Assembly: GCA_016946835.1 (NCBI GenBank)
Contig: JACVTC010000150.1
Coordinates: 343,848-407,847, forward strand
Reading direction: 5' to 3'
Source of the DNA: Neocallimastix lanati (nom. inval.)
Taxonomy: Eukaryota; Neocallimastigomycota; Neocallimastigomycetes; Neocallimastigales; Neocallimastigaceae
Length of the DNA stretch: 64,000 nt
The notes under the pieces: model-generated
Seen by the model: only the letters and a program-made list of their open reading frames with translations
Database searches by the model: none
Told to the model about the DNA's origin: nothing
Program-made: the position numbers and the translations under genes
Shown: positions 21,465 through 33,469 of the stretch, piece after piece
Position numbering within the stretch: position 1 is the first letter of the stretch
Layout of the letters: every line of letters starts with the position of its first letter

Positions 21465-22760
21465 AAAGAAATTTATCAGACAACCAATTTTCAGGTTCAC
21501 TTCCTTCCTCATTTTAAAATTTTAAAAATTTAGAATTATTGTAAGTATGATAAAAGTTTTAAAAAATATATATATATATATAAATATATATATATATATT
21601 ATAATTTACTTAATTATTAAATTTAAATATACACTTACATGTTAATAATAATAATGAAATAAATTTTTAAAACGTTGCATTATTTTATTTATTTATTTAT
21701 TAATTTATTTATTAATTTATTTATTAATTTATTTATTAATTTATTTATTAATTTATTTATTAATTTATTTATTAATTTATTTTATTAAAAAAAAAAAAAA
21801 AATAAAATAATTAATAAAAATAGTGAAGCTAATAATTTAAAAGATATTAATGGACCAGTTCCAAATTTTAATTCTAAAAAATGTTTATTTATTGGAACTA
21901 ATGTATGCATTAAACCTGATGAAAAACCTTCATGTGTATCTTCATTAAATGTTTGTAGTGTATCGGAACAATCAAAAAAAGATAATGATAAAAACTATAA
22001 TTTAGTTTTAATTATTAGTGTTATTGGTTTAATTCTTGCTATATTATTCTTTTTAAAAATGATAAAGAAGAATAAAAATAAATCAGAATATAATGATGAA
22101 AATGATAGTCAAACAACAAGTGTCGAATTAAATATCTCAGATGATAACCATAACAGAAGCAGTAGTAATGAAAATGGAAATATGAATATGAATACTTATA
22201 ATGAAAATGATCAGATGATTAATGCAAATCAATATAGCAATCAATCATTAAATCAAATTTATAATGAAAATAGTCAAATGAATGCATATCAATACAATAA
22301 TCAATCATTAAATCAAGTTTATATGAATAATTATCAATATGATAATAGAAGTAACGTCGTAAATAATAGTGGTAATTATAATACTTCTGGAATGACCTCA
22401 CCTATACAAACGAATTTAAATACGTTAAATTCAACTAGTAATAATGGTTATAGCCAAACTTTATCTAATAATGGAGTCACCAATTTTAGGTCACCAATTT
22501 TAGGTATGAATAATATGGTATCATCAACTAATGCCATTCCACAAGTTAATCTCTATTCGAATACACCTTCAATTCAAAGTAATAACGGTAATGAAAATAA
22601 TATAAATCAATTACATGGTAAATTTTCAGGAATTCAGAATGTTCAAAATAATGTTTATAATAATAAAGTTACGAATGAAGAACCACCACCATATATTGAA
22701 TCAGAAGAAAAACAAAAAGCTCCATTGTTTGAAAAATCAAAAAAATTAAGTAGTAAATAA
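20820..22760 (+). pseudogene. Leucine-rich-repeat single-pass membrane protein, one exon per repeat, nonsense codon in exon 4
   Basis: Five exons are visible: 20820-20888, 21054-21125, 21247-21318, 21469-21540 and 21824-22760. The first four each encode one plant-type LRR (e.g. NLRNNKLTGTIPEYIGSYTN), and three are exactly 72 nt. Every intron is phase 2 with GT-AG ends (GTACGT, GTAAGT, GTAACT, GTAAGT). Exon 5 gives a last partial repeat, a short Cys-containing juxtamembrane segment, a transmembrane helix (YNLVLIISVIGLILAILFFL) and a ~230-residue Asn/Gln-rich cytoplasmic tail with a PPPY motif near its end (EEPPPYIESEE). An in-frame TAA (21515-21517) interrupts exon 4. No signal peptide or earlier repeats are seen, because the A-rich satellite lies upstream. 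Calling it a pseudogene assumes the TAA is real; the rest is in good order. Confidence 0.8.
21672..21782. repeat. 12-bp minisatellite in LRR gene intron 4
   Basis: TTTATTTATTAA repeats about nine times. It lies inside the 283-base last intron and is followed by an A run before the acceptor AG at 21823. Confidence 0.85.
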
Positions 22761-23053
22761 TAAATATAAAATCACCGAAGAAGAAAAAAAAAAATTAAAT
22801 ATTTCATTATTTATATTAATTTTTTTTTCTCTTATATATATATAAATATATATATATAAATATATATATATATTATCATTTATTTATTAAATGATTTATA
22901 CAATAATTCATTTATCTTATATTGAATGAATAGAAAAGTAAAACTTTAAAGAAAAAAAAAGAAGAAAGTTTAAAATAATGAAATAATAATAAAGTAAAAA
23001 TAAAAAAAAGAAAAAGAAAAAGAAATAATAAAAAAAAAAAAAATAAAATAAAA

Positions 23054-23085
<32 letters not shown>

Positions 23086-23955
23086 CAATTAAAAAAATAG
23101 TATAGTTTTAAAAATTTAAAAAATAAATATATATATATAAAAGTAAAAATAAGAAATTAAAAATAAAAATAAATATATATATTATATAATATTAAAAATG
23201 AATAAAATAAAATAATATACATATATGAAAGAAAATTAATTTTTCCTATTGATTATTTTTTTTTATTTGGTTTTGTTGTTTGTGTTTGTTTTTTTGTGTT
23301 GAATTTGTAGTCAGCTCAAAATATTATTTTATGTATATTTAAAAAAAAAAAAAAAATAACTATTTTCTAATATCGATCAAAGTCTCTCCAAAAAAATTTT
23401 TTTATGAAATTGTTCTCTCTATCTATTATTACCGATTTAAATCCAAAAAAAAAAAAAAAAAAAATAAAAATAATTAGAATAACAGAATATATCACTCATT
23501 CACGCAATGTTCAATCCATACTTTTTTTTTTTTTTTAAAAAAACAAAAAAATTAAAGAAATGATTATCTCCAGGTTTTTATTGGCCTTATTTAGTCTGTC
23601 TTATTAAATAATCAACTTCAAATTATTTTATTTTTTAGTAGAACAAAACGTTTTGGCTTTTCTTTTTTTTTTTTTTTTTTTATAAATAAATATATATATA
23701 TATATATAAACAATAAATATCGGATATTTTAAAACTATTTATTAAATTTTTATTATTATTAAAAGTAAAAATGAAACTTTTTGTACTTTGGAAAAGTTGA
23801 AAGTCTATTTTTTAATAATTAATAATAAATAAAAATAACTATAATTATTTTTTTTTTTTTTATAAATGGACATAGGACATAATTATAATAAATTACAATT
23901 TTTATAAATTTTTGTTGGTATTTTTTTAAAATTAGTCAAATAGTCAATATATATA
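22761..23955. other. A/T-rich intergenic region
   Basis: This stretch is downstream of the LRR gene. It holds AT dinucleotide runs (22840-22875), long A and T homopolymers (23050-23080, 23445-23465, 23520-23540, 23660-23680) and no coding signal that I can see. It presumably includes the 3' UTR of the LRR gene. Confidence 0.6.
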
Positions 23956-23959
23956 AATT

Positions 23960-26007
23960 ACATTTATTCAAGATTTACAAAGTATTACATGTATTATTAC
24001 AATAAAGATTAATGTAGAAATAAAATGTAATTAAGATTTAATTAAAGTTTTGATCAATAAGTCAATTAAAATATTTAAAGTTTTGATCAAGAAGTAAATT
24101 AAAGTTATTAAAGCTTTGATTAAAAAGTTTAACGGACATACTAAAAATGACCGTTTGTTAAATAAGGAAACTATATAAAAATACTATATCTAATAATAAA
24201 TTTTTTGAAAATATAAACTTAAAAATAATTATAAGAAATAATATATAATTATTATAAGAAAATAATTATATAAGAAATAATAAGATGTATAATTATTGTA
24301 AGTAAATAATTATATAAGAAATAATAAGATGTATAATTATTATAAGAAAATACTTAAAGAATATAATTATACAAGAAAATAAAAATATATTATTATAAAT
24401 AAATAATTATAAAAAAAAACTTTAAATAATTATTTAATAATTATTTAAAGAAAATAATTATATAAGAAAATAAGAATATATATATTATATAAAAGATATA
24501 TAATTATATAAGAAAATAATAAAAGTATATAATTATTTTAAAGAAAATAATTATATAAGAAAAATAAAGTATATAAAATTATTAAAAGAAATAATTATAT
24601 ATATAAAAAAATTATATAAAATTATATAATTATAATTATAAGAAAATATAATTATATAAAATTATAAAAGAAAATAATTATTATATAGAGAGAATAAATA
24701 TAATAATAAAAAAGTTAATATTTATATAAATAAAGTAGTTATTTATTACTCAAAAGGTAATAAAATAATTATAAAAGGTAATGTTGAAAGAATAATAAAG
24801 ATTATAAAAATATAATTATTATAATGAAAAAAATAAAAGATATTATATAAGTATTTAAATTATTATGAAGAAATAATAATAAAAAGATATTTATATAAAG
24901 ATAATTTATAAAATAAAAAGATAATTAGTAAAATAAATAAAATAAAAATATATTATTCTTATGTTATTTATCTTATCTTATTTATTTTATGTTATTTATA
25001 TATAATTAAATAAAAAAGATTTAAAAAAAATAAATCTTTTAATCATTTATATATAAAGGGAACACAAGAAAAATTTTTAATATAAATTTTTTAAATATAA
25101 ATAAATTAAATATAAAAGAAGAAATATAATAAAAACTATAAAATTATATTTAAACTATTGTAAAAGTTAAAAGGGTAAATAAAGAAAGGAAAAATTATAA
25201 AACTATATAATTAATAAAAATCTAATATGTAAATAAAAAAAATATTTTATACTAAATAAAAACTATATATAAAATAATTTAATTCTTTAATACTAAATAA
25301 TAAAATAATAATAAAAATTATTATAAAAATTATTTATTAAAAAATTATTAAATTATTTTATATAAAAGAAAAAAATAAAATATTAAAAATTAAATGAATT
25401 AAAAAGTGCACTTTTAAAATAATTATTTAACATTATTTGTTTTTATTCTTTTAAAATAGTTTTAATAATTATTTTAAAAGTGTAAATAAAAAAAAGTCAA
25501 TAAAAAATTTTTTAATAACAATAAATAAAAATATAAAAAAAAATATAATTATTTAGAGTTATCGAAAAAAATGTAGTACAAAAAATAAAAATAAATTTTT
25601 TTGTACCGCAAAATATATATAATAATTAATAAATAGATAAGTATGAATTACCGTTATTATCTAAAAAGATTTATAATAAATATAATTATTTAATAAAAAA
25701 AAAAATAATTTAATAATAAACCATAATGTATTTTGACTATCTATTATATAATAATTAAACTAAATTATTTATTATTATATATAATAAATATTCTCAAAAT
25801 ACATAGGAGAAATAAAAATTATTTTTTTTTTAATAATTATTATTAATTTTTTTTTTTGTCTATTTATTATTTTTTTTGTAATATTTTTTAAAATATTTTA
25901 TTATTATATTATTATATGGGTTGAAAAAAAAATTTTTTTTTTTTTGTATTATTTGTTAATACATTTTTAATTTTATTGGATAAATAATTTAATTTTTTAG
26001 TTTGTAT

Positions 26008-26039
<32 letters not shown>

Positions 26040-27068
26040 GCAAAGGCTTTAAATTATTTCAATACCTTGATTGGATTGAAAAAAAAATTTTTTTTTTATA
26101 TATTTGTGATTATATTTTATTTTATTTATTATTTTTTTTTTGAATGAATAATAATTATTTGTATTGAAAAAATAATAATCTTTTGATACATTGTAATGAT
26201 ATTTTTTATTATTATTGGATAAAAAGAAGAAGATATTGTATATATATTGATTTTTTTTTTTTTTTTGATATATTGTAATACATTTTTATATTTGAATTGT
26301 TAAATATTTTAATTATAATTTAATATTAAGTAAATAAAAATTATAGTTAGTAATTATTAATAATAGTAATAATAAGTAATAATAATAAAAAATTTAAAAG
26401 GCCTTTTTTTGAAAAAAAAAAAAAAAAAGTAAAGGCTTTAAATAAATAAATAAATAAATAAAAATAAATTTTATTATATATTTTTTAATAAAATATTTAT
26501 AAAAATAAATATATTTAAATATATAAAAAACTTATTTTTAATTTTTAAAAAAATTTTTAAAAAAATAATAATTTATTTTATTAAATAAAAAATAAAAAAT
26601 AAAAAATAAAAAATAAAAAATAAAAAATAAAAAATAAAAAATAAAAAATAAAAAATAAAAAATTAAAAATAAAAAATAAAAAATAAAAAATAAAAATAAA
26701 GGACACATTTAAAATAAAAGAATAATTTTAAAAGGACCTTTTGAATTTATAATTTTAATAAATAATTAATAAAAAATTTTTTAATTTATTATTAATTATA
26801 ATTAAAATCATAAATAATTTAATTTAAAAAATAAAAAAATTTAAAAAAAAATAATTAAATTTTGGTGTAACATAAAAAAATTTTTTAAGAATAATTAAAA
26901 AAATTTAATTTATATTTACCTTTTAATTATATAATCATAAAAGTTTTTTCGTTTTGTTTATGTGTATATTTTATTATTTTTAAATAAAATTATAATTAGT
27001 GTTATTATAATTTTTATTATTGTTATTGTGGTTTTATTTATCTTTGTCTTTATTGTCCTTGTCGTTAT
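23960..27068 (-). mobile_element. LINE copy B, 3' untranslated region
   Basis: This is the fuller counterpart of 8483-11270, and it includes the true 3' end. On the minus strand the element finishes with a segment (AGATTTACAAAGTATTACAT on the plus strand, 23969) that recurs at 61541 in a third copy. No poly-A tail is seen, but AATAAA is present at the minus-strand end. It contains short A/T arrays such as (AAAAAT)n at 26590-26690. Confidence 0.7.
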
Positions 27069-28960
27069 TCATTTAATATTTATTTTATTAAAGTAATAAA
27101 AAGTGCCCTTTGGATAAGGTCTTTTTTCTTTAAAACTTACTGTTTTAATTATTATTATTATTAATATTATTATTATTATTATTAGTAGTAGTAGTAGTAG
27201 TTCATTCCAAAATTTATAAAGAAAGTCCGTGATGATTTTAAATTTATAATAATCTTTATTATTTAATATACTGTCTAATATGTTATAATTTGGTGGTGGA
27301 TGATCACTAAGGAAAGCTGACTTTTCAATATTAAATTCCATTCCATTTTCTTCAGCCCATTTAAAACAGATATCTAACATTTTTGCATATCTTTTTAATT
27401 TTCATGATTTAATTTAATATCATCAGCATAGAAAAGACAATGAGGTAAAGGATCATTTGAATACTTTTCCGTCAATTCTGATGCTAAATCATCAATGAAA
27501 ATATTAAAAAAGTAGGGGTGATAAAATAGCACCTTGTAATAAGTCTCTTTGTAATTTCTATTTCATTAGTTATTTCCTGATTTACAATTATTCTAGTAGT
27601 ACATTCAGAAAATAAAGAAGCAATCGATGAGAGGATACCTTTGGGAAGATTTCTTTTTTCTATTTTTTTTTTATCAACATTTTTATTGGAACGGTATCAT
27701 AGGCTTTCTTTAAATCCAAAAAAAAAAAAACATGATATTTTTTGGATTATAACTCTGAGCTGTTTCATTTGAGGCTATGACATGTGTTACTGTGGAATAC
27801 CCTGAACGAAATCCTGCTTGATTTCCACACAATTTAAGTTCTTTTTTTCAATTTCTGATTCATATAATCTAATAATAGACCTTCAAATACTTTACGAAAT
27901 GTAGTTGTTATTGACATTGGTCTAAAATCTTTAATATAGGAGGACTTCTTCTTTTTTTTGGAATAGGAAATGTAACGGATTCATTCCATCCTTTAGGCGT
28001 CATTCCAAACTTCATACACATTCTGATAAAGGCGAAGTAAAAGTTTTGGAAAATCTGTTCCTAAAAGAGTTTTCAACATTACTGGATGAATCCCGTCTAT
28101 TCCACATACTTTATTTGAGGTTAACTTACTAATTTTAAACTTAATTTGATCCTCATTCAAATATTCATAAAATTCCTTATCATAGCATCTCAAAATAGTT
28201 TTTTTCTTATGTCCCTAGGATTGAATTTCTGGTTTTTTATATTTATATATTTTTTTTTATAATAATTAAAAACATCTTCAAGAGGTGTTAAATTTAGTGA
28301 TTCTAATTCAATAAATTGAGGATTTTCATTTGAGTTCTTTAAATGTTCCTTAAAAAGTTTCAGTACCGTATTTATTTCTATTGGTTTTTTTTTTTCTGAA
28401 ATTGAATTAGAATATTGTTTCTAATTCATTGTTTGTACTTGTTGATTTTTGATTTTTCATTATCCGATATAGATTTTCCAATTTCAAAAAAAAAAAAAAA
28501 AAAAAATATTTATCTATATCGGGAGATTGATACACATTTTTATTTGCTGATAAAGAACCCAATAAATCAGAACTTCGTATCTTGTAAAAATCCCCCTTAT
28601 TAATTCATCGAAGGAATTTTGTATCATTTTGTTTTTACCTCCACTAAAGATTGTTGAAATTTTATTGATGATTGTTTTTTCGAATTTTGAAAGATAGTAC
28701 TTGAAAATATATTTATTCTATTTGAAAATGAATTTCTTATTAAAGGTAGTTTTAAATTTTTTAATAATGTATCTTTTCTTAATAGTAGTAGCAGTAGTAG
28801 TGTTATTATTAATATCATTATTGTTGTAGTTATTAATATTATTATTATTAGTATTAAATGAATTATTAAATGAATTAAAACTAGAATTATAATTATTAGT
28901 ATTAAATGAATTATTAAATGAATTAAAACTAGAATTATTATTATTATTAATATAATTATA
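27069..28960 (-). pseudogene. LINE copy B: reverse transcriptase remnant with frameshifts and a 1.24-kb internal deletion
   Basis: Minus-strand segments encode the RT entry motif LTSNKVCGIDGIHPVML (27993-28193), a GAILSPLLF-like motif and part of the palm (about 27500), and the C-terminal end ending in FLYKFWNEL (27069-27380). They are separated by frameshifts and stops. Relative to copy A the sequence jumps from ...KSAFLSD straight to HPPPNYN..., removing the region after YADD. This copy retains sequence upstream of the copy A truncation (fingers domain, 27620-28820). Its Asn-rich N-terminal part near 28800-28960 contains a ~60-bp direct duplication. It is not functional. Confidence 0.85.
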
Positions 28961-28964
28961 ATAA

Positions 28965-29029
28965 TTAAATAAATATTTTATTATATAATAATTTCATAAT
29001 TTAATATATATTTGATAATAAAAAATAAA

Positions 29030-29072
<43 letters not shown>

Positions 29073-29480
29073 AAAATAAAAAAAGATTAAAAAATAAAAT
29101 ACAAAAAAAATAAAATAAAACATTTTCATATTTATTTATATTTATAACTGTAATTTTTATTATATAAATAAATAAATAAATAATAATTAAATAAATATTT
29201 TATTTTAAAATAAAAAAATAAAATAAAAAAAAGAAAAGATAAATATTTTTTTAGTAATTTTCTTGAAATAAAATAAAATATTTTTTTAGTAATTTTCTTA
29301 AAATAAAATAAAATATTTTCATATTTATTTATAACTGTAATTTTTTTTAAAAAAAAATAAATAAATAAATAATAATTAAATAAATATTTTATTTTATAAT
29401 AATTTCATAATTTAATATGTATATATTTGATAATAAAAAGTAAAAAAATAAAAAAAAAAAAAAAAAAAAAAAAAAATAAA
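28965..29480. repeat. Direct duplication of an A/T segment
   Basis: A block containing AATAATTTCATAATTTAATA, ATATTTGATAATAAAAA and a long A run (28985-29070) recurs at 29396-29470. A second word, TTTATTTATAACTGTAATTT with variants, recurs at 29130 and 29320. No gene is visible. Confidence 0.6.
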
Positions 29481-29493
29481 AATATAAAATAAA

Positions 29494-29830
29494 AATTAAA
29501 AATAAAATAAAATAAAATAAAATAAAATAAAATAAAATAAAATAAAATAAAATAAAATAAAATAAAATAAAATAAAATAAAATAAAATAAAATAAAATAA
29601 AATAAAATAAAATAAAATAAAATAAAATAAAATAAAATAAAATAAAATAAAATAAAATAAAATAAAATAAAATAAAATAAAATAAAATAAAATAAAATAA
29701 AATAAAATAAAATAAAATAAAATAAAATAAAATAAAATAAAATAAAATAAAATAAATAAAATAAAATAAAATAAAATAAAATAAATAAATAAAATAAATA
29801 AATAAAATAAAATAAAATAAAATAAATATT
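29494..29830. repeat. (AAAAT)n array, about 50 uninterrupted copies
   Basis: The pentamer is uninterrupted from about 29500 to 29755, then becomes a mix of AAAT and AAAAT. The right flank (AAGTACAAGTATATAAAATA) occurs in inverted orientation at 30650. Minus-strand frames across it are artefacts. Confidence 0.95.
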
Positions 29831-30119
29831 GAATGTAATAATATAAAAGTACAAGTATATAAAATAAAACAAAATAAATATTTATTATTATTTTTATTAA
29901 AGATTATTAAAGACAATTTATTTTTAAAAATAAAATGTTTTATTTAATTATATATATTAGAAAGCAAAAAAATCATTTATATTTAGTGAAATTATTAACA
30001 ATAATATTGTTTTATATATTAAATTATATCATCAATTGAATACAATAAAAATGTAAAAAATTTTCATTTCTAAAACAATGATCGATCTGTAATATTCTTT
30101 AATAAAAAATAATATTAGA

Positions 30120-30700
30120 TATTTATTTTATTTTATTTTATTTTATTTTATTCATTCTGTACTTTATATTCATATTCTACTATTTGTTTTATTTTATTTT
30201 ATTTTATTCAATATGTACTTTATATTCATATTCTACTATTTGTTTTATTTTATTTTATTCAATCTGTGCTTTATATTCATATTCTACTATTTATTTTATT
30301 TTATTTTATTTTATTCAATCTATACTTTATATTCATATTCTTACTATTTATATTATTTTATTTTATTTTTTTTTTATTTTATTTTAACTTATTTTATTTT
30401 ATTTTATTTTATTTTATTTTATTTTATTTTATTTTATTTTATTTTATTTTATTTTATTTTATTTTATTCAATTTGTACTTTATATTCATATTCTACTATT
30501 TATTTTATTTTATTCAATTTGTACTTTATATTCATATTCTACTATTTATTTTATTTTATTTTATTTTATTTTATTTTATTTTATTTTATTTTATTTTATT
30601 TTATTTTATTTTATTTTATTTTATTTTATTTTATTTATTTTATTTTGTATACTTGTACTTATATTATTGCATTCTTTATTTATTTTTTTTTTTTTTTTTT
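30120..30700. repeat. (TTTTA)n arrays interrupted by a ~35-bp conserved spacer
   Basis: The pentamer here is in the opposite orientation to that at 29500. It is broken six times by a spacer of the form TGTACTTTATATTCATATTC followed by TACTATT, at about 30155, 30210, 30262, 30320, 30472 and 30517. The last unit continues into TATACTTGTACTTATATTAT, the inverted copy of the flank at 29850. It has no coding function. Confidence 0.85.
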
Positions 30701-31818
30701 ACAAATAATTGAAAAACTAATTTTTCAAAATTAGTATTAAGAATAATATTGGAAAATTAATATAAAAATTTTAATTATAATATTTATAAAAATATAGAAA
30801 TGGAAGAAAATCTAATTATTAATGTGAGTCTAACAAAGGAAAAAAATAAATTATTATTAATAAAAAATATAAATTTAATTTTTCTATTTTTTTTAATTAT
30901 TAAATATTTTTTATTCATTAATTTAATTAAAACTTTAAAAAATATAAAATATAGATAAAATATTAAAAAATTATAATAATTTACTGAAATTTTTTAATAT
31001 AAAAAAAGACTTTTTTACTTTTTTTGTTACATAATATATATATTATTGTCCCTTTAAACAAAAAATATTAATAAATATATATTTTTTATAATATTTAATT
31101 AAAAATAAGTTATTATTGTTTTCTAAATTCATATTAATAACATAATAAATATGTATTTATTAGGATAAATTCCTAATATGATATTATATATATAAAACCA
31201 TAAATTTTTATTAATATTTTTTAAAATTCTGATAAATTATGTTTAACGTCTTAATATATTATTATATATACTTTACTAATAATATTAGCATTTAAAATAA
31301 AATAATTCTGAAATTTTACAATAAAACTATTTATATTATTTTTACTTATTTAATTCATTTATTTAATAGAAATTATATAAAAAACATTTAATATAAATAT
31401 TTAAATATGTATAATAGATTTACTGATTATTGAAAAATTAAAGTTAATAAAGTTTTTTATTAAATTTTTTTTTTGTAATTAATAATAATTTTGTTTTATT
31501 TTATTTCTTTTATGTAATTAAAAATTTATTTAAAAATAAATATATTTAAATAAAAATGTTATAATTTAGAAAAAATGACTTTATATTAAAAATTTTTTTA
31601 AAATTTTACTTCAATCAAGATTAATATATTTTAAAAAGAAAGTTAATTTTTTTTATTTTTTTATTTTACACTTTATTCTTTAATTTTTATATATTAATAT
31701 ATATAAATATTTTAAATATTTTAATTATTTATACATAAAAGTAAAATCATAATGATATATAAAATATCATTTTTAATAATTAAAGTACTATTTGAGTATT
31801 GTAATATTTTTTTAAATT
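30701..31818. other. A/T-rich intergenic region upstream of the ankyrin-like gene
   Basis: I see no coding signal, RNA gene or repeat family beyond short A/T runs. It presumably contains the promoter of the plus-strand gene at 31819. Confidence 0.5.
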
Positions 31819-32967
31819 ATGAAAAGAATGAAAATAATGAAAACAAATGATGTTCTTTCAAAGAAACAGAAATTAATTTTAGAATTACTTAATAGGAATA
31901 ATATTGATAAATTAAAAGATTTTATTAATAGTTTAGAAACTCCTCTTTATTTTTTAAATAGTACTAATTTCGATCTATTTACTTTGGCTTTAAGTTTAAA
32001 TTGCTCTTTCGATATTATAAAATTAATCTATAATAGGTGTAATTATAAAACTTTAAATTATGTAGTTAAAGATATATATCATTTATATGATATGAGTAAT
32101 CACAAAGATGAAACTATTGTAAATTATCAAAATAGTTTAGAAGTTTTAATGGATTCAAATAATAATGTAAAATCACCACTTTTAGTATCATTAGAATTTT
32201 CTGATTTTCAATCAGTTGAATTTTTAATTAATAAAGGAGCTGACATGTATTTCAAAATAAATGGTAAATATATTTTAGAAATTTTAAGGGAAGAAAATTT
32301 ATTAACTATGAGAAAATTAAATTTTCTCCTAAAAAATGGCTTTAGTTTAAAAAAATTTAAGATTGAACGACTCAGCAATTTTGAATTTAAATATATTAAA
32401 AAGTGCTTAGAAAACTTTGTTTTTGATATAAATTTTATAAAATATCTACTTAATTTATATAAAAATAAAGCTGGAATTTCAAAAAGAAAATTTAACCATA
32501 GGGTTAATAATGAAATAAATAAAATTGAAATCCCAATGGAATTATATTTGAAATATTTAGACAGGAAAGATTACAAGAAAGTAGAATATCTTTATAAATA
32601 TTATGGTACAGAAAAAACAAGATCATTTAAGGATTTTATTCTTTTTTATTTAAATTATTTTGATAGAAATTTTAATAAAAAATCATTTTATGATTTTTTT
32701 AATTTTATTATAAACAATGAAAACACATTTCCATTTAGTAAAGAGTATGCAATTAATGAAAATGAAACCATTATAATAAATAAAAAATTAAAAATAGTTG
32801 AACTAATAAAAAATAATAATAATTTAAAATTAGAAACATTTTTGAAAAACAATAATTATATTCTTCATTGTTTATATTCAAGCAAAAGTGAAATTTTGAA
32901 TTTAATTAATGAATATAACGTTTCATCAGATATAGTTGATATTCTTCGAAAGTATTTTTTAATTTAA
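31819..32967 (+). CDS. Ankyrin-like repeat protein, paralogue 1
   Basis: This is a 382-residue intact frame with an ATG start and no signal peptide. Residues 119-155 have the ankyrin pattern (SPLLVSLEFSDFQSVEFLINKGAD), and less regular helical repeats precede and follow. A second conserved block, IEIPMELYLKYL (~237-250), is matched in order by INIPFMWYIKLF in the minus-strand gene at 36559-37554. The protein is rich in Asn, Lys and Ile. The two genes are convergent paralogues around a tandem array. Ankyrin domains bind other proteins; no partner or pathway can be named. There is no visible intron. Confidence 0.75.
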   Translation: MKRMKIMKTNDVLSKKQKLILELLNRNNIDKLKDFINSLETPLYFLNSTNFDLFTLALSLNCSFDIIKLIYNRCNYKTLNYVVKDIYHLYDMSNHKDETIVNYQNSLEVLMDSNNNVKSPLLVSLEFSDFQSVEFLINKGADMYFKINGKYILEILREENLLTMRKLNFLLKNGFSLKKFKIERLSNFEFKYIKKCLENFVFDINFIKYLLNLYKNKAGISKRKFNHRVNNEINKIEIPMELYLKYLDRKDYKKVEYLYKYYGTEKTRSFKDFILFYLNYFDRNFNKKSFYDFFNFIINNENTFPFSKEYAINENETIIINKKLKIVELIKNNNNLKLETFLKNNNYILHCLYSSKSEILNLINEYNVSSDIVDILRKYFLI

Positions 32968-33391
32968 AAATTTTATGATAAATCAATTAATAATTAAATT
33001 ATAATACTCTCTAATTATTTAAAAGTATAAATAAATTAGTATTAAAATTTATTTTATTATTAATGTATTAATTTTATTTTTTATTGAAAATTTTATATAT
33101 TTCATGTAATTTTTTATATTAATATTTATTATAATGATATTATATTGGAACATGTAGCATTTTTATTATTTTATACGAAACAAATATTAAATAAAATAAA
33201 AAAAAAAAAAATTTATATATTACATAAAATAATTAAAAAATTTCTTTTAAATACTAAAAAAGATTTTTTATAAAAAAAAGAATAAAAAAAAAAATATATA
33301 AAAGAAATATATATTCTTATTAATTTTTAAAAATTATTTTTTAAATATTTTTATATTTGTTTTTTAATAAAATATATTTTTTATTTCATTT

Positions 33392-33424
<33 letters not shown>

Positions 33425-33469
33425 TTTATTTATTTTTTTTATAGTATATTTTATTAAAATTATAATGTA

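Noticed and set aside
30120-30650. CRISPR-like alternation of a 35-bp word with other sequence
   Set aside because: The intervening 'spacers' are simple TTTTA repeats of variable length and the genome is eukaryotic; it is an interrupted microsatellite.
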